From positions 2,914,001-2,978,000 of the forward strand of contig OZ253504.1 of NCBI GenBank assembly GCA_965262235.1: a stretch of DNA of 64,000 nt. The letters run 5' to 3'. The stretch is from CATQGW01 sp965262235 (lineage in GTDB: Bacteria; Chloroflexota; Dehalococcoidia; Bin125). Positions 25,388 to 33,403 of the stretch are shown here, in pieces. A program made the translations under genes and the position numbers. Under the pieces are notes generated by a model, which saw only the letters and a list, made by a program, of their open reading frames with translations, did not search any database and was not told the origin of the DNA. How positions within the stretch are numbered: position 1 is the first letter of the stretch; the number at the start of each line of letters is the position of its first letter.

Positions 25388-26679
25388 TCGGCTCGGCCTT
25401 CACTGAGCTCACCGTCGTCCTGGGCGCGTGGTACGACTTCCGCGACCTCAACAACCTCTCACGGTTGATCACCGAGTGGATCGCCGATTGGGGTCCCGCC
25501 TGGCTGTCCTCGATCGTGACGGGCCTGCTTGGCTGTCTGGCGATTCTGGCTGTGATCGGTCCGACGCTGCTGATCCTGATCTGGGTCGAGCGCAAGGTCA
25601 TTGCGCGCTTCCAGCAGCGCTACGGGCCGAACCGGGTCGGCCCGCGTGGGCTGCTGCAGCCCGTCGCCGACGCGATCAAGCTGATTCTCAAGGAGGAGCT
25701 GGCGCCGCGCGCGGCCGACAAGCTGATCTTTTTCCTGCCGCCGATCCTGATCTTCGTGCCGGGCATCCTGATCTGGGGCGTGCTGCCGTTCGGGCCGCGG
25801 ATGTCGCTGGCCGACCTCAACGTCGGGGTGCTCTTCCTGGTGGCCGTCTCGGGTACCGGCGTGCTGGTGATCTTCATGGCCGGCTGGTCATCCAACAACA
25901 AGTACGCGCTGTTCGGCGCGATGCGCGCGGTGGCGATGTCGATCTCCTACGAGATCCCGATGGTGCTCGCGCTGCTGACGCTGGTGGTCTTCAGCGGCAC
26001 GATGAGCATCAACGGGATCGTGGAGTGGCAGCAGCAGGAGGATGTGATCTTCATCCTCTTGTTCCCGCTTGCGGCGATCGCCTTCTTCTTCTCGGCCTCG
26101 GCGGAGCTGAACCGCACGCCCGCCGACATCTCGGAGGCGGAGTCGGAGATCGTGGCTGGCTACCACACCGAGTACTCGGGGATGCGCTTCGGCCTGTTCT
26201 ACGCGGTCGAGCTGGGCAACACGATGGTGATCTCGGCGTTCGTGGCGACGTTCTTCCTGGGCGGATGGTGGCTGTGGGGGCTGGAGCAGTGGGTGCCGAG
26301 CTGGATGATCCTGCTGGCCAAGACCGGCGCGGTGTACTTCCTGCTGATCTGGACGCGCGGCACGCTGCCGCGGCTGCGGATCGACCAGCTGATGAGCTTC
26401 TGCTGGAAGGCGCTGGTGCCGGCGTCGTTAATCTTCGTCGCGATCGCGATCGTCGAGCGCACGCTGCTCGTCACTCAGGGCTGGGACACAACGATTGCGC
26501 TGCCGATCATGGCGGTCATCAACATCAGCCTGACGCTTGGCGCGGTGGTGCTGTTCGCGCGCGTGGCGCGTCCCGCGCATCTGCGGCGGGCGCCGCGGAC
26601 CACGCTGGTTCGGGACCGCGTGGGCGGCCTGCGGGCAGCCCGCGCGGTGGCCGCTGCCGCCAGCGCGAGCGGGGACTAG
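25384..26679 (+). CDS. nuoH: NADH-quinone oxidoreductase subunit H
   Basis: A 431-residue membrane subunit at the joint of the arms, with eight or more transmembrane helices. Signatures are WVERKVIARFQQRYGPNRVG (about 66-85), LKEELAPRAADK and the quinone-chamber loop RTPADISEAESEIVAGYHTE (about 245-264). The C-terminus has an Arg/Ala-rich tail of about 40 residues after the last helix, longer than usual. It ends 6 nt before nuoJ; the nuoI gene normally found here is absent. Confidence 0.97.
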   Translation: MIGSAFTELTVVLGAWYDFRDLNNLSRLITEWIADWGPAWLSSIVTGLLGCLAILAVIGPTLLILIWVERKVIARFQQRYGPNRVGPRGLLQPVADAIKLILKEELAPRAADKLIFFLPPILIFVPGILIWGVLPFGPRMSLADLNVGVLFLVAVSGTGVLVIFMAGWSSNNKYALFGAMRAVAMSISYEIPMVLALLTLVVFSGTMSINGIVEWQQQEDVIFILLFPLAAIAFFFSASAELNRTPADISEAESEIVAGYHTEYSGMRFGLFYAVELGNTMVISAFVATFFLGGWWLWGLEQWVPSWMILLAKTGAVYFLLIWTRGTLPRLRIDQLMSFCWKALVPASLIFVAIAIVERTLLVTQGWDTTIALPIMAVINISLTLGAVVLFARVARPAHLRRAPRTTLVRDRVGGLRAARAVAAAASASGD

Positions 26680-26685
26680 GACACC

Positions 26686-27306
26686 ATGAGCAGCTTCGGC
26701 TTCCACCTGGCGTTCTGGCTGCTCGCGGCGATGACCATCGGCGGCGCGTCGATGATCATCTTCAGCCGCAACCTGATTCACGCGGTGATCTTCCTGATCA
26801 TCTCGCTGCTCGGCGTGGCTGGCCTGTATCTGACGCTCTCGGCCGACTTCATCGCGGTCGTGCAGGTCCTGATATACGTCGGTGCGATCAGCGTGCTGAT
26901 GCTGTTCGCGATCATGCTCACCCCGCGCGCCGAGCGCGACAACTCCGAGTCGTCGCTGAAGCTGCCGGCCGCGGCTGTGATGGTGCTGATTCTGACCGCG
27001 ACGGTATATGTCGCGCTCGACACGGACTGGGGCGCGGTGCGCCAGGCGGCGCTGGCCGACCAGGCGCGGCTGATCGGGCAGAGCCTGATCAGCGAGTATG
27101 TACTGCCCTTCGAGATCGGCGCGGTGCTGCTGACCGCGGCGCTGGTCGGGGCGATCGCGCTGGCGCGTCAGGACCCCGAGGACGAGGCGATCCACGAGAC
27201 GAGCATGGAGGCGGAGCGCGACGGCACGGTCGTCGACCTGGCGCAGATCACCGACCCACCGCTGATCGAACACGACGTAACCGGCATTGAGAGTCCGAAA
27301 TCATGA
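26686..27306 (+). CDS. nuoJ: NADH-quinone oxidoreductase subunit J
   Basis: A 206-residue antiporter-associated membrane subunit with five transmembrane helices. SRNLIHAVIFLIISLLGVAG (about 26-45) and the pi-bulge helix VQVLIYVGAISVLMLFAIML (about 63-82) are characteristic. A 35-residue acidic tail follows the last helix. It overlaps nuoK by 4 nt (ATGA). Confidence 0.95.
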   Translation: MSSFGFHLAFWLLAAMTIGGASMIIFSRNLIHAVIFLIISLLGVAGLYLTLSADFIAVVQVLIYVGAISVLMLFAIMLTPRAERDNSESSLKLPAAAVMVLILTATVYVALDTDWGAVRQAALADQARLIGQSLISEYVLPFEIGAVLLTAALVGAIALARQDPEDEAIHETSMEAERDGTVVDLAQITDPPLIEHDVTGIESPKS

Positions 27307-27617
27307 TCATCGGACTCGAGGAATACCTGGCCCTGGGCGCGCTGCTGTTCAGCCTCGGCTTCTACATCGCGCTGTCGAAGAAGAACGCGGTGGCGGTGCT
27401 GATGGGCGTTGAGCTGATGCTCAACGCGGTCAACCTGACGCTGATCGCGTTCAGCCGCTTCTCGACCAGCGAGGTCACGCTCTCGACCCAAGTCTTCGTA
27501 GTCTTCATCATCGCCGTTGCGGCGGCGGAGGTCGCGGTCGGCCTGGCCCTGATCCTGGTCGTCTACCGCAACCGCCAGACGATCAACGTTGACCGCACGA
27601 CGCTGTTGAAGGGCTGA
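27303..27617 (+). CDS. nuoK: NADH-quinone oxidoreductase subunit K
   Basis: A 104-residue three-helix membrane subunit homologous to MrpC. The key glutamates of the proton path are seen in LMGVELMLNAVNLTLIAFS (about 35-53) and AAAEVAVGLALIL (about 77-89). Length is typical (100-105). Confidence 0.96.
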   Translation: MIIGLEEYLALGALLFSLGFYIALSKKNAVAVLMGVELMLNAVNLTLIAFSRFSTSEVTLSTQVFVVFIIAVAAAEVAVGLALILVVYRNRQTINVDRTTLLKG

Positions 27618-27622
27618 CGCAC

Positions 27623-27817
27623 ATGTGGGCTGAGTTCCTCCATGCGCCGAACCGCTACATCGCCGAGACGTGGCGTGAGTTGCTCTACGCCGAGGGCGTT
27701 GCGGTACGCCTCGTGACTCAGCCGGACCGCGCCGAAGAGGGCGATTTCGCCCCGGTGATGCTCTACGTGCCTGATTCGAAGACGCATGTGGCGCGCGAAA
27801 TCTTGCGGAAGGTGTAG
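27623..27817 (+). CDS. Small DUF2007-like protein inside the nuo operon
   Basis: A 64-residue soluble protein. Its beta-alpha-beta pattern (NRYIAETWRELLYAEGVAVR, then VMLYVPDSKTHVAREIL) resembles DUF2007, a small putative signal-transducing domain related to PII-like folds; it is not a Complex I subunit. It lies 5 nt after nuoK and 5 nt before nuoL, in frame with tight operon spacing, so it is co-expressed with the membrane arm. Role unknown; it could be an assembly or regulatory factor. Confidence 0.75.
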   Translation: MWAEFLHAPNRYIAETWRELLYAEGVAVRLVTQPDRAEEGDFAPVMLYVPDSKTHVAREILRKV

Positions 27818-27822
27818 CGGAC

Positions 27823-29817
27823 GTGCCAGAAACCGTCTTCTGGATCATCCTGCTGCTGCCGCTGACTGCGTTCGCGATCGCTGCTTGGTTCTCGCTGAAT
27901 CCGCGGCTGCCCAGCCCGGCCCCCGAGTGGGACCCCTCCTACCCGCGCACTTGGAAGCCGATCGCTGACCTGTTCTGCGGGCCGCGGCTGGCCTCGACGC
28001 CGCTGGTCGCGGCGCTGTTTGTCGCCTTCCTGCTCTCCGTCTGGGCGCTGATTGAGGCGATTGGGGTCGACGGTCACTCGCTCGGCTACGGGGCGCACAC
28101 GCTCTTCACGGCGGGGCCGCTGAATGTCGAGCTGGGCGTCGGAATCGACGGCCTGACCGCGGTGATGCTGGTCGTCGTGACGGGCGTCTCGTTGCTCGTG
28201 CAGGTCTACTCGACCGGCTACATGGAGGCCGACCACGGCTACCGGCGCTACTTCATGTTCATGGCGCTGTTCACCACCGCGATGCTCGGCCTGATCCTGG
28301 CCAGCAACCTGCTGATGCTCTTCGTCTTCTGGGAGCTGGTCGGCGTCACCTCGTATTTCCTGATCGGCTTCTGGTTCCACAAGCCAGCCGCCGCTGCGGC
28401 GGCGAAGAAGGCGTTCCTGGTCACGCGGTTGGGCGACCTCGGCCTGCTCGCCGCGCTGATCCTGATCTGGGACCGCACCGGCACGCTCAACATCGCCGAG
28501 ATCAACCACGGCGCTGAGCTGCTGCTGATCAACGGCGTGATGCTCGGCCAGACCGTCATCACGCTGTTCGCGCTGGGCCTGATCGCAGGCGCGATCGGCA
28601 AGAGCGCGCAGTTCCCCTTGCACATCTGGCTGCCCGACGCGATGGAGGGCCCGACGCCCGTCTCGGCGCTGGTCCACTCGGCCACGATGGTCGCGGCCGG
28701 CGTCTACCTGCTGGCGCGTTTCTTCCCGGTGATCGAGGCCTCGGCCACGGCCAGCAATCTGATCGCCTGGATCGGCGCGGGCACGGCCTTCGGGGCGGCG
28801 CTGCTGGCGCTGGTGCAGACCGACATCAAGCGCGTGCTGGCCTATTCGACGATCAGCCAACTTGCCTACATGATGTTTGCGATCGGCGTGGGCGGCTACG
28901 CGGCGGCGGTCTTCCACCTGATGACGCACGCATTCTTCAAGGCGCTGCTGTTCCTCGGCTCCGGCTCGGTCAACCACTCGACCAACACCTTCGACATGCG
29001 CAAGATGGGCGGGCTGCGGATGTCGATGCCGATCACGTTCATCACGTTCGGGATCGGCACGCTGGCGCTGACGGGGATCATCCCCTTCTCAGGCTTCTGG
29101 TCGAAGGACGAGATCCTGATCGACGCCTGGCTGCACAACAAGGGCGTCTTTGTGCTCGGCCTGCTCGCCGCGGGCCTGACCGCCGCCTACATGGTGCGCG
29201 TGATCTACATGACGTTCCTCGGCGAGTACCGCGGCGGCGAACAGCCGGAGCCCGGCGAGCACGGCGCCGACCCCGCGCATCCGCACGAGTCGCCGCGCAG
29301 CATGACGACGCCGTTGATCATCCTCGCCGTGCTGGCGACGGTGACCGGCTTCCTGACCTTCGGCGGCGAGTTCCAGACCTGGGTCTACGGCGCGCTGCCG
29401 GAGGCGCACGCGGGCAAGTTCCAGTGGCACTGGGGCATCTTCCTCGGCTCGACGGCGCTGGCGCTGGTCAGCGGCGGCGCGGCGTTCATGTTCATGCACC
29501 ACCGCGAGCGCGTCCGCCAGCTGGGGCTGGGCAAGATCTGGCCGCTGCCCGAGGCGCGCCACTTCGCGGAGCGGCTCTTCTACCTCGATGACCTGGGCGA
29601 GAAGGTGCTCACGCGTCAGCTCTTCTACCGCGGCATCGTCCGCGCCGCGCACGAATTTGATGTGCGCGTCGTCGACGGGACGGTCAACGCCGTCTGGCGC
29701 GACGTGATGTCGGTCAGCGGCCTGGTGCGATTCGGGCAGAACGGCTGGGTGCAGGCCGGGACGCTCGCGATCGGGCTTGGCGTCATCATCATCTTCGCCG
29801 CTGTAGTGCTGTTCTAG
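27823..29817 (+). CDS. nuoL: NADH-quinone oxidoreductase subunit L
   Basis: A 664-residue antiporter-like proton-pumping subunit. Features are FWELVGVTSYFLIGFW (about 168-183), FPLHIWLPDAMEGPTPVSAL (about 264-283), the lysine helix DIKRVLAYSTISQLAYM (about 334-350) and the lateral helix region at the C-terminus, about residues 520-664. GTG start at 27823. It follows the DUF2007-like gene. Confidence 0.97.
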   Translation: MPETVFWIILLLPLTAFAIAAWFSLNPRLPSPAPEWDPSYPRTWKPIADLFCGPRLASTPLVAALFVAFLLSVWALIEAIGVDGHSLGYGAHTLFTAGPLNVELGVGIDGLTAVMLVVVTGVSLLVQVYSTGYMEADHGYRRYFMFMALFTTAMLGLILASNLLMLFVFWELVGVTSYFLIGFWFHKPAAAAAAKKAFLVTRLGDLGLLAALILIWDRTGTLNIAEINHGAELLLINGVMLGQTVITLFALGLIAGAIGKSAQFPLHIWLPDAMEGPTPVSALVHSATMVAAGVYLLARFFPVIEASATASNLIAWIGAGTAFGAALLALVQTDIKRVLAYSTISQLAYMMFAIGVGGYAAAVFHLMTHAFFKALLFLGSGSVNHSTNTFDMRKMGGLRMSMPITFITFGIGTLALTGIIPFSGFWSKDEILIDAWLHNKGVFVLGLLAAGLTAAYMVRVIYMTFLGEYRGGEQPEPGEHGADPAHPHESPRSMTTPLIILAVLATVTGFLTFGGEFQTWVYGALPEAHAGKFQWHWGIFLGSTALALVSGGAAFMFMHHRERVRQLGLGKIWPLPEARHFAERLFYLDDLGEKVLTRQLFYRGIVRAAHEFDVRVVDGTVNAVWRDVMSVSGLVRFGQNGWVQAGTLAIGLGVIIIFAAVVLF

Positions 29818-29826
29818 GGAGCGACG

Positions 29827-31380
29827 ATGGACCCCTCGTTCCCCGTGCTGTCGCTGCTGATCTTCCTGCCACTGGCCGGCGCGTTGCTGATCGCGCTGCT
29901 GCCGGGCAAGCACACCCCGACGCACGCCTTCTGGCAGAACACGCCGGGCACGCTGCAGCAACAGGCGCGCTGGATCGCGCTGATCACGTCGCTCGGGGCG
30001 CTGGTGATCGCGGTCGTGCTGTTCATCATCTTCGACCGCGACCAGGCCGGCTTCCAGTTCGTCGACGAGTTCGCCTGGATCAACGCGGAGTCGGTCGGCT
30101 TCAACATCGGCTACGCCTTCGGCGTCGACGGGCTGTCGATGCCGCTGGTGCTGCTGACGGCGGTGCTGAGCACGGTCTCGGTGCTGGTTTCGTGGAACAT
30201 CGATCTGCGGCCCAAGGAGTACTTCGCCTGGCTGCTCGTGCTGCAGACATCGGTGCTGGGCGTCTTCACGTCGCTCGACCTGATCTTCTTCTTCCTCTTC
30301 TGGGAGCTCGAGCTGATCCCGATGTTCCTGCTGATCAGCATCTGGGGCAGCGGCAACCGCAACTACTCGGCGCTGAAGTTCGTGCTCTACACCATCTTCG
30401 GCTCCGCGTTCATGCTGGTCGGCTTCCTGGTCCTTGGCTCGGCGGCCGACACGTTCGACATTCGCGAGCTGCGCGGCAGCGACCTCTCGGCGGCGATTCT
30501 GCCGCTCCAGGCGGTCTTCGCGTTCATCCTGATCGCCTTCGCCGTCAAGCTGCCCGTCGTGCCGCTGCATACCTGGCTGCCCGACGCGCACACCGACGCG
30601 CCGACCGCCGTCTCGGTGCTGCTGGCCGGTGTGCTGCTGAAGATGGGCGGCTACGGGATCCTGCGGCTGCTCTTCACGATCATGCCCGATGTTGGCGCCG
30701 ACGCTGACCTGGCGCTGGCGATCATCGGGACGGTCTCGATCGTCTACGGGGCGATCGTGACCATGCGCCAGACCGATCTGAAGCGGCTAATCGCGTATTC
30801 GTCCGTCTCCCACATGGGCTTCGTGCTGCTCGGCGTCTCCGCGCTCGGCGTCACGGGCATGAGCGGGGCGGCGCTACAGCTCGTCACGCACGGTCTGATC
30901 ACGGGCATGCTCTTCGTCATGGTCGGCCTGATCTACGACCGCACCCACACGCGCCAGATCGGCGAGATGCGCGGCCTGATCCACTACATGCCGCTGCTGG
31001 GGGCGGGTCTGGTCTTCGCGGGTCTGGCCGGCCTCGGTTTACCGGCGCTGGCCGGATTCGTGGCCGAGATCACGATCTTCCTCGGCGCGTTCGGGCGGCA
31101 CGAGGCGCCCGTGGTTGTCGCGCTGCTGGGCGTGCTGCTGGCCGCCGGCTACATCCTCTGGGCGCTGGAGCGCACACTCTTCGGTCCACGGGACGAGAAG
31201 TGGTCGAGCCTGACCGACGCCAATCACTGGACCGAGCTCGTCGCGATCGGCTCGCTGGCGGCGCTGATCGTGCTGCTCGGCGTCTACCCCCGGCTGGTCA
31301 TGGACCTGCTCGAGCAGGGCGTCGAACCGATCGTCGAGGGCCTTGATGCGGTGGCGGCGATGCGCGGAGGGGGCGGCTAA
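29827..31380 (+). CDS. nuoM: NADH-quinone oxidoreductase subunit M
   Basis: A 517-residue antiporter-like subunit with about 14 transmembrane helices. FFLFWELELIPMFLLISIWG (about 155-174), PLHTWLPDAHTDAPTAVSVL (about 246-265) and LKRLIAYSSVSHMGFVLLG (about 318-336) carry the conserved Glu, Lys and His of the pump. It shares a 1-nt overlap (TAATG) with nuoN. Confidence 0.97.
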   Translation: MDPSFPVLSLLIFLPLAGALLIALLPGKHTPTHAFWQNTPGTLQQQARWIALITSLGALVIAVVLFIIFDRDQAGFQFVDEFAWINAESVGFNIGYAFGVDGLSMPLVLLTAVLSTVSVLVSWNIDLRPKEYFAWLLVLQTSVLGVFTSLDLIFFFLFWELELIPMFLLISIWGSGNRNYSALKFVLYTIFGSAFMLVGFLVLGSAADTFDIRELRGSDLSAAILPLQAVFAFILIAFAVKLPVVPLHTWLPDAHTDAPTAVSVLLAGVLLKMGGYGILRLLFTIMPDVGADADLALAIIGTVSIVYGAIVTMRQTDLKRLIAYSSVSHMGFVLLGVSALGVTGMSGAALQLVTHGLITGMLFVMVGLIYDRTHTRQIGEMRGLIHYMPLLGAGLVFAGLAGLGLPALAGFVAEITIFLGAFGRHEAPVVVALLGVLLAAGYILWALERTLFGPRDEKWSSLTDANHWTELVAIGSLAALIVLLGVYPRLVMDLLEQGVEPIVEGLDAVAAMRGGGG

Positions 31381-32849
31381 TGCTGAGCGACATCAATCTG
31401 CTCGGTCCCGAGCTGGTCCTGATGGTCGTGGGCGGCTTCCTGCTGATCGCCGACCTGTTCCTCAAGGACCGCCGCATCCTCGTTGCGGTCACGGTCGCGG
31501 CGTTGCTGGGTTCGATCGTCTACTCCACGGCGCTGCTCTCCGAGGGCTTCGTCGGCAGCGACGCGTTCAATGGCATCCTCGTCTTCGATCACTTCGCGCT
31601 GTTCTTCCAGATCCTGCTGATCGGGGCGGCGCTCGTCGCGGTGCTGGTCTCGCAGCCGACGCTGGCGCGGCTGCCCTCGCGTCGCGGTGAATATCTGGCG
31701 CTGATCCTGTTCAGCACCGCCGGTCTCCAGCTGCTGGCCGGCACCCGCGACCTGATCGGCATCTTCATCGCGCTGGAGCTGACCTCCATCTCCCAGTACA
31801 TCCTGGTCGGTTTCCATAAGGACCGCTGGGGCAGCGAGGCGGGCCTCAAGTACCTGCTGACCGGCGCGATCGCGTCGGCGGTGCTGCTCTACGGCATGGC
31901 GATCCTGCTCGGCCTGACCGGCTCGACGAACCTGCTCGAAATCTCCCGCTTCATCGCACAGGAGGGCGCCGGGCGCGAAGAGGCGCTGATTCTGGCCGCC
32001 GTCTTCCTGATCGCCGGCTTCGGCTTCAAGGCCGCGGTCGCGCCCTTCCACATGTGGGCGCCCGACGCGTACACGGGCGCGCCGACGCCGATCGCGGCCT
32101 ACCTCTCGGTCGCCTCCAAGGCGGCCGCGTTCGCGATCCTGATTCGCGTCTTCTTCGAGGCGCTCGGCGACGACCTGCTGGCGGAGCACTGGAAGACGAT
32201 CTTCGCGGTGCTGGCGACGCTCTCGATGTTCGTCGGCAACGTGTTTGCGCTGCGCCAGAACAACATCAAGCGGATGCTGGCCTACTCGTCGGTTGCTCAG
32301 GCCGGCACGCTGCTGATCGGCCTGGCGGCGATCTCCGCCGACCGCACCGAGCTGCTCGGCGCGAGCGGGATCCTCTTCTACCTCGCCGGCTACACGGTGA
32401 CCAACCTGACCGCGTTCATCGTGATCATCATCATCGCTAACCAGCGCGGGACCTACGACATCCGCCAGTACGCAGGCCTGGGGCGGCGCTCGCCGTGGCT
32501 CTCGGGGCTGCTGGCGTTCGCGCTGATCTCGCTGATCGGCCTGCCGCCGACGGCGCTCTTCTTTGGCAAGATCTATCTGTTCGAGACGGCGATCCAGAGC
32601 GGGCTGGGCTGGCTGGCGATCGTCGGCACGGTGAATACGGTGATCAGCGCCGCGTACTACCTGCGCCCGGTCAAGGCGATGTTCATCGATGCGGCCGAGA
32701 CCGAGGACGACGACACGCCGATGCCCACGCCGTCGCGCGGCGTGCTGACCACGCTGGGGCTGGCGAGCGTCGGCATCCTGATCATCGGCCTCGTCCCCTC
32801 GCTGCTGATCGACGTGGCCGAGCAGGCGGTCTCCGCGATCCTCTCGTAG
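31380..32849 (+). CDS. nuoN: NADH-quinone oxidoreductase subunit N
   Basis: A 489-residue antiporter-like subunit and the last nuo gene of the operon. ALELTSISQYILVGF (about 129-143), APFHMWAPDAYTGAPTPIAA (about 221-240) and NIKRMLAYSSVAQAGTLLIG (about 295-314) are intact. It ends 12 nt before ybeY, so transcription may continue into the ybeY-dnaX run. Confidence 0.97.
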   Translation: MLSDINLLGPELVLMVVGGFLLIADLFLKDRRILVAVTVAALLGSIVYSTALLSEGFVGSDAFNGILVFDHFALFFQILLIGAALVAVLVSQPTLARLPSRRGEYLALILFSTAGLQLLAGTRDLIGIFIALELTSISQYILVGFHKDRWGSEAGLKYLLTGAIASAVLLYGMAILLGLTGSTNLLEISRFIAQEGAGREEALILAAVFLIAGFGFKAAVAPFHMWAPDAYTGAPTPIAAYLSVASKAAAFAILIRVFFEALGDDLLAEHWKTIFAVLATLSMFVGNVFALRQNNIKRMLAYSSVAQAGTLLIGLAAISADRTELLGASGILFYLAGYTVTNLTAFIVIIIIANQRGTYDIRQYAGLGRRSPWLSGLLAFALISLIGLPPTALFFGKIYLFETAIQSGLGWLAIVGTVNTVISAAYYLRPVKAMFIDAAETEDDDTPMPTPSRGVLTTLGLASVGILIIGLVPSLLIDVAEQAVSAILS

Positions 32850-32861
32850 CCGGGGGCGAAC

Positions 32862-33341
32862 TTGCCCGTCATTCACTTCGTCGTCACGTCGGTTGAGCAG
32901 CAGTACGAGCATCGCGTTGACGATGTGCTGTTGGCCGACTGCGTGCGGCACGCGCTCGAGTCTGTCGGAGTGCACGAGCCTCGCATTGTCAGCGTCACCG
33001 TGACCGATACGCGGCGCGTGCGGCGTCTCAACCGGCGCTTCCGCGGACTGGACGAGGCGACCGACGTGCTCTCGTTCAACACCGACTTCCCCGGCTTGGT
33101 CGGACCCGACGGTGCGGCTGAGCTGGGCGAGATCGTGATCGCGCTGCCGGTTGCGGCCCGAGGCGCGCGCGAGCGTGGCGTCGAGCTCGCCGACGAGCTG
33201 GCGCTACTCACCGTCCACGGCGTCCTCCACCTGCTCGGCCACGACCACGAAACGCCGCCCGAGGACGCCGAGATGCGCGAGCTGGAGCGCGCCGCGCTGC
33301 TCCGCGTCGGCCGTCCACAGGCCGCGCGCGAGAGGGCGTGA
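32862..33341 (+). CDS. ybeY: Endoribonuclease YbeY (16S rRNA maturation)
   Basis: A 159-residue UPF0054 metalloprotein for 16S rRNA 3'-end processing and ribosome quality control. The zinc motif HGVLHLLGHDHETPPED (about 124-140) is complete, and RLNRRFRGLDEATDVLSFN is also diagnostic. TTG start at 32862, with a G-rich CGGGGGCGA upstream. Its stop overlaps an alternative dnaX start by 4 nt. Confidence 0.95.
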   Translation: MPVIHFVVTSVEQQYEHRVDDVLLADCVRHALESVGVHEPRIVSVTVTDTRRVRRLNRRFRGLDEATDVLSFNTDFPGLVGPDGAAELGEIVIALPVAARGARERGVELADELALLTVHGVLHLLGHDHETPPEDAEMRELERAALLRVGRPQAARERA

Positions 33342-33403
33342 TCGGGGCTCTGACCACCTATGCTGAGGTCATCCGAAGCGTCGCTCTGACGAACTGGTGG
33401 GTC

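Noticed and set aside
27763..32975. Long open frames antisense to nuoL, nuoM and nuoN (400-530 codons)
   Set aside because: They are rich in Arg, Gln, Asp and His with no domain signal, as expected for the opposite strand of GC-rich membrane-protein genes.
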